This document shows, in pieces, positions 1 through 11,560 of a stretch of DNA of 64,000 nucleotides. Below the pieces are notes generated by a model. That model saw nothing but the letters and a program-made list of their open reading frames with translations, was not told where the DNA came from and made no database searches. Made by a program: the position numbers and the translations under genes. Origin of the DNA: Harmonia axyridis (lineage: Eukaryota; Arthropoda; Insecta; Coleoptera; Coccinellidae); contig NC_059507.1 of assembly GCF_914767665.1 (NCBI RefSeq), forward strand, positions 5,952,001 to 6,016,000. Reading direction: 5' to 3'. The first letter of the stretch is position 1. The number at the start of each line of letters is the position of its first letter.

Positions 1-932
1 GTGGTCTGCTGAAATAGACATACATTTAGATTTCATTGAGATGTCTAGAAATACTGGTGTACTCACTCTTGAAAAGTTCAAAATAAAACTCATGATAGAA
101 CCAATCTTCTTGTATTTTGAGTTCAAGGATATTCCTGGTACTTCACTAGATTTCCGCATCGTTTCCTTTGGCGCTGTTGCATGGAAATATGCAAATTTTA
201 TTGAATAGCGCCACCTACGGGAGAAAGAGGAATCCCGAGTTCAAGTAGCAACAAAATTCAATCAGTGGAGACTAGTAATTTTCGACATCTCAGATTCCAT
301 GTTTGTCAATCGAAGAATTATAATTTTTTTCAGGAAAGAACAATAAACTATTTCGATATTTTTCGTTTTCGCTAATTCCGTTTACAATAACTTAACATTC
401 ACAAAATACTAACCACTGGCGAAAACAAAAAATGATCTCCCTCGATTAAATTTGTATAGTTGATTTAGATTATTTATGTATATAACTACTTTAAGCAACC
501 AATGTTCCTATTGACTCTAATGCAATGCTGTTTATTTCCTTAGTAACGAAATTTGAAATTTTTAGCCCAATTGTGATAAATGAGAAAGCATCACATGTGA
601 CTACGTGACAAAAAACAGATGTTCCCTCATGGTCAAAAGAAGACAACGAAGAAGATAGTTTCTCGAATCAAGAACGAGCTGTTAATATTTCCATATCTTC
701 ATTGGGCTCGACTGATATGTGCCTATTTATCTAACTATGTATGTATTGTGATAAGTACAATATTTCTGCAATATTATATTTACTTCTATTTTTATGATAT
801 CATAGTTTGTATGTATATTATGTCAATTTGAATGTGTCAAAATGTGTATTTTACCTAAGCATATCACAAAATAAAGTTTAAAGTGGTATCCATTTATCAG
901 GATGCAATTTTTTCTACTGAAATTATAATGTC
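1..932. other. 5' flank; possible partial coding end
   Basis: An open frame runs from base 2 to a TAG near base 208 on the plus strand, about 68 codons entering from outside the window. Its composition is not obviously coding and I do not recognise the product, so it may be the end of an upstream exon or chance. From about 210 to 932 the DNA is AT-rich with no supported gene. It presumably includes the promoter and 5' leader of the gene that starts at 933. Confidence 0.25.
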
Positions 933-3900
933 ATGTCTATTAACCGTGTCCAAAAGCTCCTTTTCTCAGAATATTGTGATTTTGAAGATATGGTATTGAT
1001 TGAAAGTCCATTCGCACAAACCACGAAAGAAGGTCAGGGTATAAGACAAGTATACTTGGGTAAGTACCCTCACTCACAAATAGTGATTTCTAATCTAGGC
1101 AAACATGAAAATTATCATAAAACTGATTATGATATTCAAATAATTTTGAAACATCATTCAGACTTTTATAATTTATCTACTTGTCTTTACACAGTAACTT
1201 CAAATATTGAAATTTGACTGAAGATCAATTGAGTTCTTCTGATATGTTTTCAATAAATCAATTGAAAGCTTCTTCAGGTAGGTATGAATTACAAAACCCA
1301 ACAAAATATCAGTTTTGTAGGTGACAAATATAAAGAATTGATTGGGATAAGTTTGTTCAATTTGCTGATTTCACCTCAGTTTGTGAGAAACAGGCTAATT
1401 CAATTAATTCTTAATGGAAAAAATCAGTTTTAACATTGTGAAAAAAGCTCTTGTGTATATTGGGCTTTACTTTAGTATTGAAAACTTGGTGGTCTGAACG
1501 ATGGAAAAAAACAGTGTATAGTTTAGCTATGGTTTTGAAGAAACCACAATGACTTAATTTTGAGTCTTTTAATTAACAAAAGTATTAATTGGAACAATTA
1601 CTACAATTACAAATGCACGTCTACTAATATAGACGCAGCATAGAATTATTGAGCGGTTTAGAACATTTGCTTCTCAATAGCAATGTTTTCTTTAATGAAT
1701 GAAAATATTCTTGTACCAACAAGATGGAGCCACAACCCAAAGTTCATACTTTTCTTTCTAACTCTTTCTTGATCGAGTACTCTCTTTATGGAAAATGTTC
1801 CATGGTCCCCTAGCACTTCTGATTTGACTCCCATGAGACTTTTTTCGGTGAGAGGTACATAAACTTCAATCCTGAACAGTTGAAGCTCTAAAAGAGACAA
1901 CTGAGGATGTCAATATTGACAAAATTTATTTTAAAGGTTCACCGAGGCTACCACTCAGATAATATAATTCCCTAAACATTGATAATAAACTTTATCATAC
2001 TTAGCTCTGAATAAGAGTCTTTTTGGTGTAAGTTTTTCAATGCACACTTCAAGTAAAGGATTGCATTGTGCCCCAATATGCATTAACGCTTCATACGTGA
2101 ATACAAGCAATTTCCACATATTCCTCAATTTACGGTTCGAAAATTGTTCGCAACATAACCACAAAAATAGGGTAAGTACAAATTTGTTCCTCCATTTCAG
2201 GCCTCACTCCTACGAAATTAGTATTAGCAACTGATGTGATCCCACCTGTCGAGAGATCCTGCACCCATTTCACCCCTGGCATAGATCCAGACATTGAGAC
2301 TTTCGAACTCATCGCTATCTATCCAGTGGAGTGCGTCAATTTGACAGTTTTTTCCAAGCAGAAACGACAGGCGTTGAAGGCACATTTTTGTAACAATAGT
2401 GTATTATACTTTGAGCTAGGAGGATTCGAAAATAGAGAGGTAGGCGTGATAAACCCAGGTGGGTTGTAAATTTTTTGGGAAAAAATAGTTTTGTATTTCC
2501 TCATTTTTTTTCTCCATCCAATCTATTCCGCAAGCAAGCACCTAGAAACGCTCTTGTGGAATTTGATAATAATTCTTATCAGCTAGCTATATTGCTTTAT
2601 AATGCTATACTAGAAGAAAGGACCTCTTTGGTGCTCTCAATCAATGGCGCTCAAAGCTGCACAGCACATTGCATTGAATGATTTCTAACTCCTCGATTTC
2701 TACAAAACAGATGTTCTGGAATCTTTGGCAGGAACGCATCAGGTTCCTTTCTCCCGATGACAACGGCTCGTCCAAGTCTCAAACATCAGTAGCCTCGTCT
2801 TCTACCAGCAGCACCCTGTATCTGGTGGATAGCAGGGAGGTTGTCAATCCGAACGGTCTCAAGCAAGTGTGGTACAAATTCGGAACTGGTAATAGTCAAT
2901 CGGTAACCGTTCACCACGAATCATCGAAATCGTCATTGCTCCCTTTGAATTTCAGAACCTGTTTCGGAAATGGACAGACCGACATCTGTATATGGGAAAA
3001 AACTTAGAAGATCCAACAAAGCACTACGTTCCACGAATGAAAAAGCCGACGCTAAAGGAGTTTGTGCAGCACGCTAAGATGACTAGGTGAACTAAATCAT
3101 TTGTACAATAAAGTAGAGATTTTAAGACCATACGATCCATAGGATCTGTAGATTCATAGATTCGGCAGATCTATAGATCCGGTAGAATTATAGCTCGGCA
3201 GTTCTAAAGGTTCGGTTGATCTAAAGATTCAGCAGATCTACAGAGTCGTTAGATCTATAGAATCGATAGATCTAAAGGTTCTGCAGAATAATAGCTCTGC
3301 ATTTCTATAGGTTCTCTGGACTCGGCAGATCTCTAGATTCGGTAGAATTATAGATTCGTTAGATCTATAGAATCGATAGATCTATAGATTCAGTAGATCT
3401 AAAGATTCTGTAGAATTATAGCTTGGCAGTTTTGAAGATTCAATAGATCTGAAGAATCGGCAGATCTATAGATTCGGTAGAATTAAAGCTTGACAGTTTT
3501 AAAGATTCAGCAGATCTACAGATTCGGTAAAATTATAACCCGGCAGATCTATAGATTTGGTAGAGCTATAAGTTTGGTAGATCTATAGATTGGGCAGTTC
3601 TACAGACTCGCTAGATCTATAGATTCGGCAGAGCTACATGTTCTGTAAATCTATAGGTTTCACCCTTGGAGAACATATATACCTATATCTAGTTTTGTGG
3701 TTTCCAAGGGCCCAATTGGCGCAGTAATGAGCAAGTGCTCAGAACCTGTTGAAAGAGTGCTATTATAGCAAATCATTTTATTAATATTTAATGATCGTTA
3801 TTGTTTGGAATTTATTTTAATTGGAAAATGATTTCAGGAATAAAACTAGTCCGTGCAGTAGTGACATAGTTCAAAACTCTTCACTTACTCAAATGAGTAA

Positions 3901-6900
3901 TTCCATCAATAGATTTGGAAATGGAATAAAGGATAATTGCAGCACTACCTTGATTTTACCTCCCACAGTGGACGAATCTGGGGAATTCAAAACCCATGTG
4001 AGTGGAAAAAAATTGAATTCATAGATATGTCGCGCCTTCGTACAAAATATTAATGATCAGCAGATTCACTTCTATATGTCCTTTGTTAATTACAGCGAAG
4101 CTACTCACTTCAGGAGTTGATTAACATGGCAGAAACATGCCTCAAACTGTGGGAGTCAAATCCATCATCATCGAAGGCTACACATAAGCGCAGATATGGA
4201 TTGAGTCCACATCCTCATTTCCTGCATGGCTTGGGACCTTGGAATGTACCTCCGGGCTGCAAATATTCAATTCAGGTGACCTTCTTAAAAAAATTAGCCA
4301 AATAAACGGGTACACCCAGTATTTCGGTATCTACAGAGTGATCCACGAGTAACTGTACCCTTTAGGGGAGCCAGAAAACATTAGCAATTAAATATGGGCT
4401 AAGGCTCTCCTTCTCTGAGACAGATAGCGACATTATTATGTCTGTTTCAATACTCAAAGTATCTGATTATTTCCATTTGAAACATTGCACTTTTAGTGTA
4501 AAATATAAACGGGATTCTGCATTGAAAAATCATTTTAATAAGTATTGTATGCCTTCAGGTGAAACGAGCCGTTTCCACAGTAACCATCAAGAGACAACCT
4601 GCCGATAGTGAGCTAAGGCTTCCGATTTCGAGAAGGCAGCTGTTGACAACTATATCCTTCGATGATCTGAATGCTGATCGCTTGATTGACAGATGGTGAT
4701 TGGCACAATATTAGTTTCTTCGATTAGAGAAGGAATAAGCTATACCAAGTATACTATAGTATTATGTATAGGATAACCACCTTTTATAAAAAGTAGTCTA
4801 CAAGTCTAGATTGGTCCTTCTCAAGTCGAACTGTGACATTCCAAAACGTCGGGAAAAACAGAATAAGGATTTCTGCTAGCACAAGGGAATGTAATCATAT
4901 TTTTTTATAGGGGAGCACACAATCTACCGGTTGTACTGTTCTGGACTCCTTGTTATTGGTACCGACCTAGAACGGCCAAATATGCTTATGATGAATTACA
5001 ATATCATCTTTCCAGTATTAAAGAATGGCGAGAAAGTAAACACAGCAGGAGTAAGTAGAATCAATAATAATTCTCATTATGAATTTTCTATCATTGTCGT
5101 TTTGTTTTGAAGAGTACTCATTGAAGAAGTTCTGCTGTCAAAAAAAGATAAAAATGAAGAGCGAAACAAACTCCGACATGGACATAGATTCATTGAATAC
5201 TGGCAATACGAAAAACAAAACTCGTCGATCCAGTAAAAAGTACAGTCTGTCCAAGAATATAGGTAATATTCTGAGAAGCAAACAAATTATTAATTTCTAA
5301 TAGGTCGACGCTGGTGGTTTGCAATTTTAGATTCTTTGAGGAGTAAGCGAGAAACGCCTCTGCAAAGATTGAAGAAAGCACTCAAGATTGACGTCATTCT
5401 TTCTGCTTGGGACTTCGATTCTACTACTTTGGCTCAACAGTTGACACTTATCGATAAAGATCTTCTCGTTCGTGTTACCAGTATTGAGTTGGGAACTATC
5501 ATTTGGCAACAGTCCTCTAAAAATACTCCCAATATATCTGCGATCATAGCTTTCGCACACAGAATCAGTTGTTTGGTTACAACTGAAATTTTGAAGGAAG
5601 AATCTGAAAAGGTAAAAGTTGACCTTGTTTGGTAGAAAAAGTTTTGACGATATTAATTCTGCAACTGCTCATTGCCAGCTGGTATATTCCCTAAACCCTC
5701 CCAAAAATCAACCATACTTGAGTTACATAAAACTTAAAAACACATTTGACTCTATTCGTCGACAGACTAACACCTGTTGGTCCTAAGCCTTCTGTGGGCT
5801 TGACAAAGACCAATATAAGGCAGCGGTCAAACAATGGGAGTGGGACAATAGAAAAACACTCTGGAGAAACACTCATCTTGCTCAGGAAAAGAAATTTGTG
5901 GTGGTTTCACTGACCTAAATATACCAGGAATCTCTCGAGTCCTGAAGCTACCAAGAGCAATGCCTTCTGATATCTTCAATTCCACCGCCATCTCACGCAA
6001 TTTATTTGAAGTATTTCTCATATCAATTTGGAATGGTTTCAGGTCAGAGCACGTCTTATTGCAAGATTCATCAATGTAGCCGACAAATGCCACCGGATGT
6101 CAAATTATCAGTCTTGCAAAACTGTTCTTTGTGGCTTGCAAACCCTAGCCATTTTCAGATTGAGGATAACTTGGGCGTACGTCAGGAAAAAGCATGCATC
6201 AACTTATCAGTCAGTTCGATAGGTATAAAAATTAACAATTTTTTAATTATTACATTAATTGATTTGTAGAGTTTTCGAGTACCTTTGTAGATTGTATAGA
6301 GATATAAGGCTACCGTCTTATCAGAAATCCTTCCACATAGCTGTACAAGATGCACCGTACTTGCCCCAAATTGCAGATATATTGGGAAGGCTACTTGATC
6401 GCATTCCTGATTATAAATTGCAACCAATGAGAATTAAGGCTATCACAAGAAGAGGTAACTTGATTATCCAGTAGGATACTTACAGGCTATTCACTTCAGG
6501 TATATGTTATGATATCATTATACGTTTTCCAGCATTCTGGCCAGACTGTTGATTTTTTCAAGGTTGTACAGAGATCTCACAAGGCGTGTCGTCATTTCAT
6601 ACCTGAAATGAATATCCTAAATAACTCTCATATATGAGATTTCATTATTTCTATCATTCACGATGTGTAGAATTTCAATCAACGACCGGGAAACCTCTGA
6701 AGATGCCTACCCCAGCTGTCGGTGAAACGTTAGGTGGAAAACCGATTAAAACATGTTTAGAGAGATCCGAATTATCTAACTCCATTTAAAATAAGATCCT
6801 CGATGACTAAAAATAGAAGATTAGGTGTATTATGTGGATCATGCTTTCTAAAAAATATTTGTTTTTTCAGCAAATCAAACCCAATTGCAACGAATGAATC

Positions 6901-7259
6901 CTTTGATACAAAAAAATGAAAACAACTTAACTCTGATGAACTTTGTTATGTTCTTCAAAAATATGATTCAATCAAACAATGCTGATGGAGATAAGAGAAT
7001 TTCCAAGAACAGTCTAGAAACACCATTTACATTTAAGTCTCTCCATAACTATTTCAAGCCATTGGAATTCTATGAAGATAATAAAATAAGACGCCTTCAA
7101 GAGACGTCGATGATCCTGTACAACTGTCAACTTGCCGTTACTAGCTATTCCTTTGGTAGAAATGACTTGGCAAGAAATTACCTACTGAAAGCTCGGTATA
7201 AGGAAGATAAGGAAAATTTTTATGTTTCTCTGAATATCGAACCTCCATTTTTTTTATGA
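933..7259 (+). CDS. RasGEF-domain protein with GARIN/FAM71-like N-terminal domain (13 exons)
   Basis: Exons: 933-1059, 2201-2439, 2711-2902, 2956-3086, 3838-3997, 4096-4275, 4559-4695, 4911-5050, 5113-5262, 5331-5611, 6043-6209, 6270-6454, 6871-7259. All junctions are GT-AG and all phases agree, giving 825 residues. Residues about 425 to 825 resemble a CDC25-type RasGEF domain: motif FDSTTLAQQLTLID, then an EL..IIW element, an ISCLVTTEIL helix, an RARLIARFINVADKC helix and SLNIEPP at the C terminus. Such domains load GTP on Ras/Rap/Ral-type small GTPases. Residues about 5 to 135 resemble the Rab2-binding fold of GARIN/FAM71 proteins: a leading L..LL..E helix, ES.F.Q, then LGLTPTKLVLATDV and a closing FWNLWQERIRFLSP. 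The middle (about 135-420) is unassigned and partly low-complexity. The catalytic assignment is firm at family level; GTPase specificity is unknown. The start is the first Met before the conserved helix, so a non-coding upstream exon is possible. Confidence 0.82.
3116..3660. repeat. Degenerate minisatellite in an intron of the RasGEF gene
   Basis: Intron 4 contains about 540 bases made almost wholly of variants of a short unit resembling AGATCTATAGATTCGGT, repeated at roughly 15-25 base spacing. Variants carry GGCAG, GGTAGAATTATAG or CGATAGATC. The unit is itself near-palindromic (AGATCTATAGAT). There is no open frame through it. Confidence 0.8.
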
Positions 7260-7272
7260 TAAGTTCTCAAAT

Positions 7273-7278
7273 AATAAA
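7273..7278 (+). terminator. Poly(A) signal AATAAA of the RasGEF gene
   Basis: A canonical AATAAA lies 14 bases after the stop codon of the RasGEF-type gene. This supports 7257-7259 as the true end of the coding region. Confidence 0.55.
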
Positions 7279-8836
7279 CTGTAAAGGAAGTTGAATGTTT
7301 TTTATCCTGACTCCTAGATTTTCAGAACTGCAAAAGTTAGGAGAACCTGTTGGTGGTTTCTTCGTCATTCAATAACTGATAAAATTGTTGAAGAAATCAT
7401 TCGACTTAGTAGTTCTCCACTAATGACTTTTGGAACTGTCCATAGATAAGGGGTCCTTTTGTATTTATCATTGGACTGTCCCAGTAGAAATGGTATGAGC
7501 AGGATCCTTATGTATTCTATCAAGGTCCCAGTTCAACCTTTATTAAGAAGAGGGTTGATAGCTTTGAAGAACTCAAAAGGTTTTTGAATCCTTAGAACCA
7601 TGAAATGTTAGAATGAAAAAAAAATGATGTAGTTTGGTGGTGTGGCCAACTCTAGAAAAAGTGACTAGAGTCTTATCAAGTCACTGCAGTCGACAATATA
7701 TTTGCGCACCCTCAGTTGATATGTTCAATGTTTTGAACATCCCATGAAAACATGGAATGACTCAATACTTTCAAGACAATGTTATTTATTACTTTTTTGG
7801 AACTTTTTTCTCTCATATAAGAAAAAGCTTATAAAAACATCTCATGGAAAAATGTTTTGAATAAAAGGTTGATGGCTGATGGGGAAAGTCCACTAATACT
7901 AAAATCTCTTCTATTTACTCTACTCTTGTGGGAGAGAAACTTTGGAAATTCAGATGGAAATCCCCGTTTTTCATTGCAGATTCATATCCTACTGTAAAAA
8001 ACAGTTCTGAACGAAAAGTTGTTGACGATTCGCCATAGATGCCTCTGCAATAGAATTTTAATTTTCTGTCTGAATGACATTTACATGGAATTCTGTACTG
8101 TTATTGATTATTTGAAAGTGGCGAAATTATTCCTCTTTGTTTCAAATACTTGCCATTAATAAATATGGATGTATCAATTAAAAGAAAAGAAAAAATCGAA
8201 ATGGATCTCTTTTATTTGAATTCTAGTAGATATCTTCAAGCCGCTTACCTTTATACGCAGAACATTTTCCATCGTCTCAACGAGTAGTTGAATAATATCA
8301 TGAATATGATTGATGAAAACCTATACTTTGAGGAAAATTCAAATTCGATTAAAGAGCCATCTGTGAACAATCAGGAATAATTGTTTGTCCAAAACATTCG
8401 TATTTTTTGCTGTAGAATACAGATGTTACAAAAAATAGGGCCTTCATTCTTAATTCCAAACTTCTCCTTCCTCTCCAAAAGGGTGAAGCAGATGGAAGAG
8501 GCTGTAGAATAAGTGAACTTCTCCCTCAAAACCATCAACTTTAAATAGATAACATTTTTCCATGAGACGTTTCTCTTTTGAGATTTTCAACTGATTTACC
8601 TTAAAAAAATTCAGCTGGTATACAAATGAAATATAGAATACCGCTAATTCACAAAAAAAAAATTTCTCAACTTAAATTGGTGCAATTTCACAAAATTTCC
8701 CATTAATATCGTTTCATTCTTTGATTCCAAATTTTTGTTCAGGTTCTTTTTTCAATTGTTTGGAAGAAATATATCTTCCAGATATTCCTCACATTCGAAA
8801 TTCATATTATTGGAGCTAAACTAAACTTCATTAACA
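7279..8836. other. Intergenic DNA between convergent genes, no gene seen
   Basis: About 1.55 kb of AT-rich sequence lies between the tail-to-tail RasGEF and dsRNA-binding genes. Both strands are dense in stop codons. I see no RNA gene, no long inverted repeat and no transposase relic. Confidence 0.6.
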
Positions 8837-8842
8837 TTTATT
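8837..8842 (-). terminator. Poly(A) signal of the dsRNA-binding protein gene
   Basis: AATAAA on the minus strand, about 75 bases downstream of the stop at 8917-8919. Confidence 0.5.
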
Positions 8843-8916
8843 ATAAATATAATTAAATATAATTAACATATGTAAATGATAAATTGATTCAAAAATAAAC
8901 ATATCGGATGAGACTT

Positions 8917-10313
8917 TTAATTCAAGAACGAACAACCTTGACTGAGTGTACTTAGTACACGGTTCATTGCATTAGTGGTAGCAATGTGTTCAGTCTCTCC
9001 CTTACCCATTCCAGTAATTAAACTCTCTTTCAACTCGACCGCTACAACAGCAATTGGATTTTTCTGAAGCGTTTCAACATGATAATTCAAATTGAGTTCA
9101 CTGAGCTTCTTAATAGCTTCTTCAAGGGAGAGGTGCTCTTGCTGCTGAAAACAGAATGATTTATAGACTTAAAATTCTATAATAGATACCACTTTTCAAC
9201 AGTACAATAAAGTATAATGAATTTTCAACCTTTAATCCTGGTAATGGTTCCACATTTGTGTTTTTTCTAGTTATAGATTTTGAAGAGGTCAATTTCTGGA
9301 ATTCGGTTATTGCTTTTCCATCAATTTCATCTGCATCTTCAAATTCTTTCAGATACCGAGCAGAAGATAGGTCCGAAGATTTCAAACTGCAAACAAAATT
9401 CTCTTTTCATTCATCCAATCTATTCAAATCATTGAGATGTTGAAAAACCCTAAACATCTCTTATGAAAAAATCAGTTTCATAAGTCAGAAAGAAAAAAAA
9501 ACAAATAATGTCTTTACATTATTAAATAGATCACTACAAAATGACAAATAACAATTAAAGAAATATGGCAGTATATCATATTTCGATAGAATAAAGGGGG
9601 AAGCCAAATAAATGGTAATCAAGAAAGAAGTGGTATAATTATTGAATAGGAATAATACTGTTATGCAGCGTACATTTTTCGCAGGGATAAACTTCACTTT
9701 AAAAACCTGGAGATTTGACTGTACTTCTAATAATTCAGTGATATGAAAATAAAAACTGAATGTAGTATACTTACTATTGAAGCATTTCAAAAGCAGCTAT
9801 TTGTTTAGCTTGCTTTTTAACTCTCGCAAAACCAAAAGTTTTCTTTTTATCAAATATGCAATTTACTTGGAACTGTCCATTTACCATATTTTGTAAGTTT
9901 TCATATTTGACTGCTACTACACAACTATTAGTCGGTGCATATTCGTTTAACATTCCAACATAATTTGTCCCATCACAATATCCTTGAGGAAGTTCCTTCA
10001 GAGCGATAAACTTTGAGTCTGCAATAATTTCATCAGGTTCCCCAAGTTGGGAGGATTTTACATTGTCAGACTTTTGAAGCTGTTGAAGAGCATTTGATGC
10101 AGCCTTTTGCTTAGCTTCTTTTTTGTTTCTCCCCACAGCAATTGCAGTGATTGTCGATGCCTTTACTGAACAACTGAATTGAGGGTTTAAGAGATCTCCT
10201 ATACTTTCGAAAGTATAATCCGGCAACGCATGCTTTGTACACATCATAAGCTCTTGTAATATACTAATTGGTGTTTTGGAAGCCATTATGGAAGTTTTGA
10301 AGATTAGACCCAC
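8917..10313 (-). CDS. dsRNA-binding protein, R2D2/Loquacious/PRKRA-like (3 exons)
   Basis: Minus-strand exons 10313-9775, 9386-9230 and 9144-8917 join in phase to give 307 residues. Residues about 14-81 are a first dsRBD: TPISILQEL start helix and a basic NKKEAKQKAASNALQQL end helix, the RNA-contact helix of the fold. Residues about 108-179 are a second, more divergent dsRBD ending VKKQAKQIAAFEMLQ. The C-terminal exon keeps a dsRBD-like outline with few basic residues, as in the protein-binding third domain of TRBP/PACT/Loquacious. Family members partner Dicer enzymes and help load small RNAs into Argonaute. The length is close to that of fly R2D2 (311 residues), but I cannot separate R2D2 from Loquacious or another paralogue without a tree. 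A second in-frame Met at 10286 (MASKTP) could be the true start. The donor at 9229 (GTTGAA) is weak but is the only in-phase choice I found. Confidence 0.82.
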
Positions 10314-10777
10314 TGAACAGTAATTTCACAATATTCACAACAGTATTAGATAGATTGCTCTACCTACAGATCACTTAAAATACGATCATAAAAAGTGATA
10401 TACAGATGGTAACTAGATAACAGTGTAGCTATATGTGGTCCAAATATTATCAGTAAATTGAGTAAATACGTATGTATTTACTCATTCATTATGGAGACTC
10501 ACATATAACAAAGTATACACTGGACTGGAATACACAGAATACTAATAATCTGGAATAGCAAATAGCATGCTGACTGGAATCATAGAATCATAGATAAATA
10601 AATAATTGTTATTGGGGCCATTTCATTGGAAGCATCAAGTGCCGAAACCCGAAAACGGGGATTCACCCTCGACCACAGAATAACGATTATTTAATCTGTG
10701 TTCTTAAATATAAGAAAATGTTCTGTGAACATTAATTACAGGCCACGGTTCAGATTATAAAGGGTAGAGTTAGGGAG

Positions 10778-10851
10778 AATGATCCATAGAAATATAATAT
10801 AATAATATATATAATAAAGTATATTATATTTCTATGGCATGATCTCTTATG
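10778..10851. repeat. Short AT-rich inverted repeat
   Basis: CCATAGAAATATAATAT on the left is matched in inverse orientation by ATATTATATTTCTATGG on the right, around an AT-only centre. Partial pairing continues outward (GATC/GATC). It could be a small MITE or a cruciform-prone site. Confidence 0.7.
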
Positions 10852-11160
10852 GTAGAAGTGTTGAGAAACAGTTGACTGTTGAGAAAGTGTCTAGCGGAAA
10901 ATGAATCAAGGTGGCGCTAGTGTAGCTGGAGGGTAACCAATCCAAGAAGGCGGAAATTCTTTCATTTGTTTACTTCTTGCTTTATCTCTATCAGTTCTTC
11001 ATGACGTTTCCTATGAAATTCACCATCTAACTATACAGTTCAACGGACATGCACTTTTGAAACGGGAAGATTATTCTCCTTATTTCTACCCTCCATAGGT
11101 AAAAGTGTTGAGAATTCAATCCAAAAAGGCGAACCGCTAGTGTAGGGAGAGGGTAAGCTT
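10848..11160. repeat. Two diverged direct repeats, about 240 bases apart
   Basis: The block at 10851-10960 and the block at 11097-11160 share GTGTTGAGAA, AATCCAA(A/G)AAGGCG, CGCTAGTGTAG and GAGGGTAA in partly rearranged order. It looks like a duplicated non-coding segment upstream of the secreted-protein gene. Confidence 0.5.
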
Positions 11161-11560
11161 TATGTAAGTACAATGGTTTGAGAGTTATCGGTTTACACGG
11201 TGGCAGGACGAACGGACAGAATTTAATTTGACCTATATCAGTGAGTCAAGCCCCATTACATTTTTGAGACTATCTTGGTTCAAAATTCGATAATTACAGA
11301 CATTTGTACAAACTGATAAATCGCTACACGTTGAAATAATTCTGTAATATTTTACATATTACATACTACAAAAAATTGGGAAAAATAGTGCAGAATAAAA
11401 TGCGATCAAATTCACGATAAAAGAATCCAGAAATAATTCATAAAATAATCTCAATTAAATCAGTTTGCTCAAGTGTCGATAAGCTTTCCTATTCGGATAG
11501 GTACATTTGTGATCAGTTCTCGATTGATTCTACAAAAAATAACTTATACGTGTCAACAAC

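Larger units (their letters stand above)
10314..11560. other. Intergenic spacer between divergent genes
   Basis: The likely promoters of the leftward dsRNA-binding gene and the rightward secreted-protein gene lie here. It contains one hairpin and a diverged direct repeat (listed separately) but no supported coding sequence. Confidence 0.55.

Noticed and set aside
619..831. 70-codon open frame upstream of the RasGEF gene
   Set aside because: No domain, hydrophobic and AT-driven composition, and no consistent splice into the exon at 933.
1658..2312. Several minus-strand open frames in intron 1 and over exon 2 of the RasGEF gene
   Set aside because: They overlap each other and a real exon on the opposite strand, and show no motif; antisense shadows.
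2889..3007. Continuation of RasGEF exon 3 to a stop at 3007
   Set aside because: A donor at 2903 and an acceptor at 2955 give a better model: the other frame reads LFRKWTDRHLYMGKNLEDP and keeps phase with the next exon.
6210..6222. Donor GTATAA at 6223 for RasGEF exon 11
   Set aside because: It would place a TAG in frame; the donor GTCAGT at 6210 restores the reading frame into VFEYLCRLYRD.
9485..9790. 101-codon minus-strand open frame in intron 1 of the dsRNA-binding gene
   Set aside because: Low-complexity Phe/Tyr/Leu-rich translation of AT-rich intron, no motif.
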